The position numbers were made by a program, and so were the translations under genes. This document shows positions 1-5,103 of a stretch of 5,103 bases of DNA, piece by piece. The notes below the pieces were generated by a model that was not told the origin of the DNA, did not search any database, and saw only the letters and a program-made list of their open reading frames with translations. The stretch's first letter is position 1; each line of letters starts with the position of its first letter. Origin of the DNA: Patescibacteria group bacterium (GTDB lineage Bacteria; Patescibacteriota; Gracilibacteria; UBA1369; PNNO01); the NCBI GenBank assembly GCA_018821175.1, contig JAHJMX010000022.1:1-5103 (forward strand), given 5' to 3'.

Positions 1-392
1 CCAACCAAATATTGTCCATTGGCATCGCCCAAATACTTATAATAATATTGCCCAGCTTTTGCACATGTAGTTACTGCGTCAGTCCCAGTTAAACTTGTTC
101 TTAACCCAGAAGGATCTTGAGGGATATTGCTTCCAGAGAAATAATCTCCAGCTATATCCTTAAATGGTCCTGTGCTAGTCGAAACACATCCATCTGTTTG
201 TGGGTATTGTCCTTCATCAGCATTATAAGCTTCAATTGCAGTGATAATACCACTAATGTTCAACATTCTTGCGCTGTCCCTAGCCTTTCCTGGTGCATTT
301 AAGATTGTTGGTAATAGTGCGGTTGCTAAGATACCGATGATCGCGATTACGATCAGGAGCTCAATTAGCGTGAAACCTTTGTTTGTTTTCAT
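1..392 (-). CDS. Type IV prepilin / GspG-like pseudopilin, 3' part cut off by the window edge
   Basis: This is the structural subunit of a pilus or pseudopilus, made as a membrane-anchored precursor, cleaved by prepilin peptidase and polymerised by the PilB/PilC machine encoded just upstream. I translated it directly from ATG 392; 130 codons are visible and the stop lies outside the window. It opens with a six-residue basic leader, MKTNKG, followed by FTLIELLIVIAIIGILA, the classic class III signal. Cleavage is expected after Gly6, leaving Phe at +1 and Glu at +5 (Glu11). The hydrophobic helix spans about residues 7-31. After it come an amphipathic helix (about 33-58), DEGQYP (59-64) and IPQDPSG (90-96), motifs common in GspG-type major pseudopilins. 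Cys69 and Cys110 could form a disulfide. An in-frame TAA at 404-402 bounds the start. There is no Shine-Dalgarno sequence. The gene follows pilC by 81 bases and has its own promoter. Pilin versus pseudopilin cannot be settled without the C-terminus. Confidence 0.93.
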   Translation of the reverse strand, partial: MKTNKGFTLIELLIVIAIIGILATALLPTILNAPGKARDSARMLNISGIITAIEAYNADEGQYPQTDGCVSTSTGPFKDIAGDYFSGSNIPQDPSGLRTSLTGTDAVTTCAKAGQYYYKYLGDANGQYLV

Positions 393-441
393 ATTAAGCA
401 GTTAAGTAAAAAAATAAATATTTTAGTTTTTCCAATTACAA

Positions 442-470
442 ATTATATAACAAGACTCCTTATTCGCCAA
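442..470 (-). promoter_or_regulatory. Sigma-70-type promoter for the prepilin gene
   Basis: On the minus strand, TTGGCG (470-465, 4 of 6 matches to the -35 consensus) is separated by exactly 17 bases from a perfect TATAAT (447-442). Transcription should begin near 436-437, giving a leader of about 44 bases before ATG 392. It lies wholly in the gap between the pilC stop and the prepilin start. No terminator is visible between the genes, so the prepilin can probably also be read through from the upstream operon. The call rests on motif match and spacing only. Confidence 0.68.
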
Positions 471-473
471 ATT

Positions 474-1745
474 CTAAACTCCTCCAGCAATATTTGACAA
501 AGCCATAATTGGTAGCATAATTGATGCAACCAGGCCTCCAACTGCAGCTCCAACAAATATCATAATGACTGGTTCTATGACTTTAGTAAGCCCTTTGACG
601 GCTTCGTCAACTTGTTCATCATAGAATGTTGAAATACGCTTACACACACTTTCAAGTTGTGCAGTTTTTTCTCCAACTTCTATCATATTTACGAACATAA
701 CAGGGAAGTAAGATGTATTTCTGAGTGTTTCAGCTAGTGGGATTCCACCTTTAATATCTTCTCCAGCAAAATCGACTTTTCTTTTATAAACCTCATTTGT
801 GAGTGAATTTGATATGATTTTCATTGATTGTACAATTGAAACTCCGCTTCCAAGTAAACTTCCAAGTGCTCTGGCAAATTGCGAAAGTTGAGATTTTTGT
901 ATTAAAGAACCAATAACTGGAGTGTGCAATAAAGCAACGTGCCAGTGAAAGCGTCCTGATTTTGTTTTTGTCCATGCAATGAATAGTCCTATAAATGCTA
1001 CTGTTACTACCAAAATCGCGATTACATTATTTTTTAGGAAGTTACTCAGTCCGATTACAAACCTAGTGATTGCTGGTAATTCTGAGTTTGATTGAGTGAA
1101 TAATGTCGTGAGTTGCGGAATTACAAGGATCATCATTAAAAATAAAACGATGAATAATATTACGACAACAACTGCAGGATATGTTAGAGCTCCTTTTACT
1201 TTTCCAAGTGTTCGTGAGCTTTTTTCTGTTTGTTTAGCTAAATCTTGCAATACTTTATTCAAATGTCCAGACACTTCACCACTATTTATCATCCCAATTT
1301 CAGCTTCAGAAAACGTTCCTAAAAAATGCTTCATAGATCCTGATAAACTTTCTCCAGCTTCAACTTTTACTGCCATTTCAGAAATTATTCTTTCGAATTT
1401 TGGATTTTTTTTGTTTTGTTCTGCAAGGGTTTGAAGTGATCTGATAATAGGAATTCCAGCATCAACCATTACTGCGAGTAGTCTAAAGAAAATCGCTTTC
1501 TCATGTATTTTTACGCGATTAAGATTAATTATCGCATCATTCAATTTTTTATATGTATCCAAAAAAATATTTCCAGTTTTAGCAAATCCTTCATGTGAAT
1601 TTAATTTGATTTTTTCTTTACTTTGTCCAATTTCAAGAACGATTTTTTCCTCATTGCGCGCAACTTTTTCTTCGATTCCAAGTGCTTGTTCGAGTTTGAA
1701 TAATTCGCCTTCTGATTGTGTTGCAAAATCTTTTGCTTTTTTCAT
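474..1745 (-). CDS. pilC: PilC/GspF-family inner-membrane platform protein
   Basis: This polytopic membrane protein is the platform of the pilus machine; in the family it contacts the PilB ATPase on the cytoplasmic side and drives pilin into the growing fibre. The 423 residues contain the two tandem GspF helical domains, at about 84-208 and 286-415. Each has the expected matching motifs: LLAVMVDAGIPIIRSLQ with GMINSGEVSGHL in the first, and ALGSLLGSGVSIVQSM with NMIEVGEKTAQLE in the second. Hydrophobic segments at about 189-212, 240-258 and 391-415 give the usual three membrane helices. Total length is close to the usual 400 or so. The first 80 residues are odd: charged, Lys/Glu-rich and probably helical, rather than the beta-rich N-terminus common in PilC. 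The ATG lies 7 bases after the pilB stop, with only A/T-rich sequence before it and no Shine-Dalgarno. The gene stops with TAG. It is fourth in the operon. Confidence 0.95.
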   Translation of the reverse strand: MKKAKDFATQSEGELFKLEQALGIEEKVARNEEKIVLEIGQSKEKIKLNSHEGFAKTGNIFLDTYKKLNDAIINLNRVKIHEKAIFFRLLAVMVDAGIPIIRSLQTLAEQNKKNPKFERIISEMAVKVEAGESLSGSMKHFLGTFSEAEIGMINSGEVSGHLNKVLQDLAKQTEKSSRTLGKVKGALTYPAVVVVILFIVLFLMMILVIPQLTTLFTQSNSELPAITRFVIGLSNFLKNNVIAILVVTVAFIGLFIAWTKTKSGRFHWHVALLHTPVIGSLIQKSQLSQFARALGSLLGSGVSIVQSMKIISNSLTNEVYKRKVDFAGEDIKGGIPLAETLRNTSYFPVMFVNMIEVGEKTAQLESVCKRISTFYDEQVDEAVKGLTKVIEPVIMIFVGAAVGGLVASIMLPIMALSNIAGGV

Positions 1746-1752
1746 ATTTTAT

Positions 1753-3096
1753 TTATTCATTTGGCATTTGAATTTTAAATGCCTTATTTTGTTGATGTGG
1801 TTTACTTTCAGATTCGTCAGATTTCTTGATCGGCAAATCAATTTCATCGGTTGTTTCTGTTTGTCTTGCTACTCTGTAAACTTCATCAAGGCTAGTTTCA
1901 CCTTTTAAAGCTTTAATAATTCCAGCTTGTTCCAGTGTAACCATTCCTGTTTTCATGGCAATTTTTTCAATTTCAATTGCATTTTCTCTTTTTAATATAG
2001 CTTTTCTAATTTGATTATTCATTTTCATTACTTCATAAAGACCGAGACGGCCTTTGTATCCACTGCCGTCACAATATTCACATCCCTTTCCTTTATAAAA
2101 TTTCATGTTTGCAATTAAATTTGGATCAACACCTTCGTCCGGGTGAATCATTTTTGCCATATTCTCTATATGTTCAAGTAAGTGTGGACTCGGGGTGTCT
2201 TCAACGCGGCAATGTTCACAAATTTTCCTAACAAGTCTTTGCGCGATAATACATTCGAAAGATGATGCCATCAAAAATGGCTGAACTCCCATATTATCAA
2301 TACGAGTTATTGTTTCTACGGCACTGTTTGTATGAATTGTTGAGAATACCAAATGTCCAGTCAAAGAGGCTTCGATAGCTGTATCGACTGTTTCACGATC
2401 ACGAATTTCACCTACCATTATAATATCCGGATCTTGACGTAGTGCAGTTCGCATTCCAAAGGCAAAAGTATAATCGATGTCTGGATGCACCTGACTTTGG
2501 TTTAGTCCATCCATTTGAATTTCGACCGGATCTTCAATAGTCAAGATATTTACATCTGGTGTATTTAACTTAGTTAAAGCTGAATACAAAGTTGTAGTTT
2601 TACCTGATCCAGTTGGTCCAGTATTTAAGATAATTCCATTTGGCGCTTTAATTGATTCCATCAAGAATCTTTTTCCATTTCCTTCAAGTCCAAGCTCTTC
2701 AAGATTTGGGATTTTCCTTGATTTGTCTTGAATACGCATTACGATTTTTTCTCCATTTACTGTTGGGAGAGTAGACACACGTAAATCCATTTCACGTCCA
2801 TCTCGTGTTGTTACTGAGCTTCTTCCGTCTTGTGGAATGCGTTGTTCGTCGATTTTTAAGTTAGACATAATTTTAATACGCGAAACAACAGCCGGGTGGA
2901 TGTTGGTTGGGTATTCAACAATTTGTCTTAGCACTCCATCAACTCTATAACGAACACGTATAGTGTGTTCCAGAGGCTCAATGTGAATATCACTTGCCCT
3001 AGAGTCAAGCGCAAAACTAATTGTGTTTAGCACAAGTTGAGGGATATTCCCAGAGAGGATTGCGTTTTGTAATAATTGTAATTTATCTGAAGGCAT
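1753..3096 (-). CDS. pilB: PilB/GspE-family pilus extension ATPase, short form lacking the N1 domain
   Basis: This cytoplasmic hexameric ATPase powers pilin polymerisation. The 447 residues begin directly in the N2 domain (SDIHIE at 35-40, then the Arg-rich strand RVRYRVDG at 47-54). The catalytic core is complete: Walker A GPTGSGKT at 160-167 (Lys166), Asp box ILTIEDPVEI at 184-193, Walker B with catalytic Glu230 in IIMVGEIRD, and His box with His248 and His255. A zinc-binding tetracysteine is present (Cys293, Cys296, Cys339, Cys342), a mark of PilB/GspE rather than PilT retraction ATPases. The protein is about 100 residues shorter than typical PilB (about 560) because the N-terminal N1/MshEN domain is missing. 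In-frame TGA at 3159-3157 and the overlapping upstream gene leave no room for it. A charged tail (about 411-447) follows the normal end. The gene begins 17 bases after the PilO-like stop, without a Shine-Dalgarno sequence. Confidence 0.96.
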   Translation of the reverse strand: MPSDKLQLLQNAILSGNIPQLVLNTISFALDSRASDIHIEPLEHTIRVRYRVDGVLRQIVEYPTNIHPAVVSRIKIMSNLKIDEQRIPQDGRSSVTTRDGREMDLRVSTLPTVNGEKIVMRIQDKSRKIPNLEELGLEGNGKRFLMESIKAPNGIILNTGPTGSGKTTTLYSALTKLNTPDVNILTIEDPVEIQMDGLNQSQVHPDIDYTFAFGMRTALRQDPDIIMVGEIRDRETVDTAIEASLTGHLVFSTIHTNSAVETITRIDNMGVQPFLMASSFECIIAQRLVRKICEHCRVEDTPSPHLLEHIENMAKMIHPDEGVDPNLIANMKFYKGKGCEYCDGSGYKGRLGLYEVMKMNNQIRKAILKRENAIEIEKIAMKTGMVTLEQAGIIKALKGETSLDEVYRVARQTETTDEIDLPIKKSDESESKPHQQNKAFKIQMPNE

Positions 3097-3113
3097 TGAT
3101 ATAAATTGATTAA

Positions 3114-3737
3114 TTAAGATCTGAAATATGCGTTCATTGAAACATTGAAGTTTATTTCAGTTGTTCCACTTGTGTTTCCTTGTGAACCTTGTGGGCTTAT
3201 GAAATTGATTGAGATAGATTGTATATTTAATAATCTTGTTTTATCAGCAAGAGTTCCACTTTTTTCGACATATCCTAAGAACTTGAAAAAATTGCTGTAT
3301 GAACTGTGTATCGTTGCTTTGATTGGTAAGATCGAATAATCTTTTTCTTCAACTGCTTGTGTTTTTAAATATTGTAAATTGTTTATCATGAAAGGATCTT
3401 TCACTTTGTTAACACTGTTTTCAAATTGCTCAAGTGTGCGAGTCAATAATGTGTGATTTTCATTTCTTGGGAAAACAAAATCAAGTTCAGTTTGAATATT
3501 TTGTGTTAGTTTTCCTCCTTCTTCTTTTCTTGTTTGTAATTCATCGTTAAGTAGTTTGTCAGTTTCTGTTAATGCGCTATGTAATTGATTATGCATTCTT
3601 GTTTCAGCTTGCATATTCATCATTCTTGAGATGTTTGTATAGGCATAAAATCCTATTAGTATAACTAATAAAGCAGATAATCCAGTATAAAGTTTTATTT
3701 GGAATTGTATTGTGCGATAAAAAGAATTTTTAGCCAT
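3114..3737 (-). CDS. PilO-like type IV pilus alignment protein
   Basis: This is probably the PilO component of the inner-membrane alignment complex, which pairs with PilN and links the cytoplasmic motor to the cell envelope. The 207 residues match PilO in size and architecture: a short basic cytoplasmic N-terminus (1-15), one membrane helix (about 16-34), a Glu/Gln/Leu-rich coiled-coil stretch (about 35-85), FVFPRNENHTLL, then a C-terminal alpha/beta domain (about 134-207). That domain has the PilO-like pattern ILPIKATIHSSYSNFFKFL, then RLLNIQSISINF, and ends in an INFNVSMNAYF strand. There are no cysteines. The gene sits 13 bases after the PilN-like gene and 17 bases before pilB, the order expected for pilN-pilO. 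ATG 3737 is the chosen start because it gives a normal PilO N-terminus; it has no Shine-Dalgarno. The assignment rests on architecture, residue pattern and context, since PilO sequences diverge strongly. Confidence 0.78.
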   Translation of the reverse strand: MAKNSFYRTIQFQIKLYTGLSALLVILIGFYAYTNISRMMNMQAETRMHNQLHSALTETDKLLNDELQTRKEEGGKLTQNIQTELDFVFPRNENHTLLTRTLEQFENSVNKVKDPFMINNLQYLKTQAVEEKDYSILPIKATIHSSYSNFFKFLGYVEKSGTLADKTRLLNIQSISINFISPQGSQGNTSGTTEINFNVSMNAYFRS

Positions 3738-3750
3738 TTTAAGATATGAG

Positions 3751-4959
3751 TTATTGTTCGAGTGATAATTCTATACGGAAGTTTGATATATATCCTTCTT
3801 CTTCGGATCCTGATTTTGGATATGAACGGTTGTCTGCATTTTCAAACATACTTGATTGTTCAATTGCGTCGATTAAGTTTGCAATTAAGCTAAAAGTACT
3901 TCCGTTGTCACGCTTTGCCTTTCCGGTAAGGATAATTCGATTTGTTTTAATATCGAAATCATATCCTGAATACTGAATCCCCCCGAGTTCTTCAAAGAAT
4001 CCAGTGTTATAAAGTGTATCTACACTTTTTGTAATTTTTTCAATTTCATTGACGATTTTTGACCATTCAATTCTACTTTGTTTTAATTCACTTATGCTGC
4101 TGAAATCACTTTGAACAATATTTAAAATTTCTTCAGTTAATGCAAAGAGTTGGTCATCATTATTCTCGAGTTCATTTCTAATAGAATCCGGATTTTTATT
4201 TAAGAATGTATTGAATTTTATATTGTTGATGAGTCTAAGTGCTGTTTCATAAGTTGTAAGTTGAGCAACTACAGATTCCGTTTGGTCTTCCTTGCGTAGT
4301 TGTACAAGTTCATTTCGCATAGCATCCTTGAGGGCATCTTGGAAAATTTGTTCTTCAATTCCACCACTTATAAGTGGTTCATGCCATTTAAATTGAATGT
4401 TTTCATATATTCTCAAAATATTTTCTTGAAGTTCAGAAAGTTCAGCTGGGGTTATCGATAGATCATTTCGACTTCTCGCATAAGTGTCAGCATAATAACT
4501 AAGTTCTTGTAAGTAATAAGTCATCAAAAGATAATTTTTTTGATTGATTGAAGTTTGTTTTGTAATAGTTGCTTTTTCATTGTTTATCAATTTTTGTGCT
4601 GTATTTGGTCCACGTAAATTTGCGAGTAAATCAAAGTCTGGATTTAATTCAACATAGAAAAAACCAATCATTATAGCTGCAACAACAAGTAAAGAAATGA
4701 AAATGTTTCTGGTAAGTTTCAAATTCCTTTTTGAAGGATCGAATGATCCAATTATTCTTTTTTGCAGTTCTGGTAAAGGTCCAAGGATTTTTTCCTTGTC
4801 AGTGTTTTCTTCATCTCCTTTTTTTAAAACACCGGTCAGAAGTTCGCTTTCTGATCTTGTTTCATGATTATTTTTAGAGAAAATATCTGTGAAAGTATCA
4901 TTTTCTGCTTGAGGCTCAGCAGGAATGTCTTTGTCAGAAGATTTTTTGAAGTTAAACAT
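3751..4959 (-). CDS. PilN-like pilus assembly membrane protein, enlarged
   Basis: This is probably the PilN partner of the PilO-like protein encoded next. From ATG 4959 it has 402 residues: a polar cytoplasmic region (1-84, rich in Lys, Glu and Asp), one membrane helix (about 85-103, NIFISLLVVAAIMIGFFYV), a long, mostly helical extracytoplasmic region (about 104-296), and a C-terminal domain (about 297-402). The last part has the PilN signature layout: IEWSKIVNEIEKIT, a strand ending NRIILTGKAK, the helix SLIANLIDAIEQSSMF, and a final strand NFRIELSLE. PilN is normally about 200 residues with a very short cytoplasmic tail, so this protein is twice as long, mainly through the 104-296 insert. 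A longer frame opens at TTG 5013, but that codon lies between the -35 and -10 of the promoter and cannot be in its transcript, so I prefer ATG 4959. It has an A-rich leader and no Shine-Dalgarno. It could instead be an unrelated single-pass pilus accessory protein. Confidence 0.68.
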   Translation of the reverse strand: MFNFKKSSDKDIPAEPQAENDTFTDIFSKNNHETRSESELLTGVLKKGDEENTDKEKILGPLPELQKRIIGSFDPSKRNLKLTRNIFISLLVVAAIMIGFFYVELNPDFDLLANLRGPNTAQKLINNEKATITKQTSINQKNYLLMTYYLQELSYYADTYARSRNDLSITPAELSELQENILRIYENIQFKWHEPLISGGIEEQIFQDALKDAMRNELVQLRKEDQTESVVAQLTTYETALRLINNIKFNTFLNKNPDSIRNELENNDDQLFALTEEILNIVQSDFSSISELKQSRIEWSKIVNEIEKITKSVDTLYNTGFFEELGGIQYSGYDFDIKTNRIILTGKAKRDNGSTFSLIANLIDAIEQSSMFENADNRSYPKSGSEEEGYISNFRIELSLEQ

Positions 4960-4997
4960 GTTTAGTTTTTTGTTTTTATTTTCGAAAATTTCTTTAT

Positions 4998-5026
4998 ATT
5001 TTAGCAGATTCAAGCGAAGAAGTCAA
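4998..5026 (-). promoter_or_regulatory. Sigma-70-type promoter of the pilN-pilO-pilB-pilC operon
   Basis: The minus strand reads TTGACT (5026-5021, 5 of 6 matches) and TAAAAT (5003-4998, 5 of 6) separated by the optimal 17 bases. Transcription should start near 4991, giving a leader of about 32 bases to ATG 4959. It sits 23 bases downstream of a terminator, the expected place for the head of a new transcription unit. Its position rules out the upstream TTG at 5013 as a translation start for this transcript. Confidence 0.78.
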
Positions 5027-5049
5027 AGATTGCTGGTGGCTTTTATAAC

Positions 5050-5086
5050 AAAAAACCGTCACTTCCCAATTGAGAAATGACGGTTT
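5050..5086 (-). terminator. Intrinsic terminator of a gene beyond the right edge
   Basis: On the minus strand, 5086-5073 pairs with 5066-5053 as a 14-base-pair stem with two G-U wobbles. The loop is six bases, CAATTG (5072-5067), and the stem ends in a run of six T at 5055-5050, three of them unpaired. On the plus strand the two wobbles become C-A mismatches and no T run follows, so the signal points along the minus strand. It insulates the pilus operon from the upstream gene, none of which can be identified in the few bases left at the edge. Confidence 0.82.
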
Positions 5087-5103
5087 GGTTGATTTTCGTT
5101 GAG

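Noticed and set aside
401..431. A/T-rich inverted repeat (AAAATATTTATTTT with a T run) before the prepilin gene, considered as a pilC terminator
   Set aside because: The stem has no G-C pairs and a two-base loop, so it would not be stable enough. It also lies downstream of the predicted prepilin promoter, where a terminator would block the gene.
456..461. AAGGAG on the minus strand, resembling a Shine-Dalgarno sequence
   Set aside because: It is more than 60 bases upstream of the prepilin ATG, has no usable start at the right distance, and lies inside the spacer of the predicted promoter, upstream of the transcription start.
793..975. Minus-strand 60-codon frame inside pilC
   Set aside because: It is in another frame within the second half of a clear PilC coding sequence and shows no family features, so it is a shadow.
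1606..1908. Plus-strand open frame of 100 codons, and similar plus-strand frames at 117-302, 1096-1434, 3145-3339 and 3746-3976
   Set aside because: All lie largely antisense to well-supported minus-strand genes, their products are Phe/Ser/Ile-rich with no recognisable domain, and no promoter or ribosome site supports them.
474..4959. Possible alternative genetic code (UGA read as Gly or Trp), considered because the genome looks like Patescibacteria and no gene ends in TGA
   Set aside because: All complete genes give full, recognisable proteins under the standard code with no in-frame TGA. The four visible stops are TAA, TAA, TAA and TAG, too few for the absence of TGA to mean anything.

Overview
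The window is one compact minus-strand locus for a type IV pilus / type II secretion-like fibre machine. In transcription order (right to left) it holds a PilN-like inner-membrane protein (4959-3751), a PilO-like protein (3737-3114), the PilB/GspE extension ATPase (3096-1753), the PilC/GspF platform protein (1745-474), and the 5' part of a prepilin/pseudopilin gene (392 to past position 1). No plus-strand gene is supported. Plus-strand open frames are shadows of the minus-strand genes.

Region by region: positions 5050-5086 form an intrinsic terminator reading on the minus strand, which ends a gene lying beyond the right edge. About 25 bases downstream is a near-consensus sigma-70-type promoter (5026-4998; TTGACT, 17-base spacer, TAAAAT). 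It places the transcription start near 4991 and fixes the first gene's start at ATG 4959. The next genes follow with gaps of 13, 17 and 7 bases, so they form one operon. An 81-base gap before the prepilin gene carries its own promoter (470-442; TTGGCG, 17-base spacer, TATAAT), so the abundant subunit can be transcribed separately from the machine.

How the parts fit: from family knowledge, PilB hydrolyses ATP in the cytoplasm, PilC sits above it in the membrane and couples it to pilin extraction, PilN and PilO form the alignment complex, and the pilin is the cleaved and polymerised subunit. Three of the machine proteins have unusual N-termini or inserts. PilB lacks the usual N-terminal N1/MshEN domain. 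PilC has a charged, probably helical N-terminus in place of the usual beta-rich one. The PilN-like protein is about twice normal length.

Organism: the DNA is AT-rich, uses the standard code (no in-frame TGA is needed; the stops seen are TAA or TAG), and none of the five starts has a Shine-Dalgarno sequence. No outer-membrane pilus genes (PilP, PilQ) sit beside PilN/PilO. This suggests a bacterium without a classical outer-membrane secretin at this locus. Candidate Phyla Radiation (Patescibacteria) is my best guess, but it is an inference and not proven by the window.
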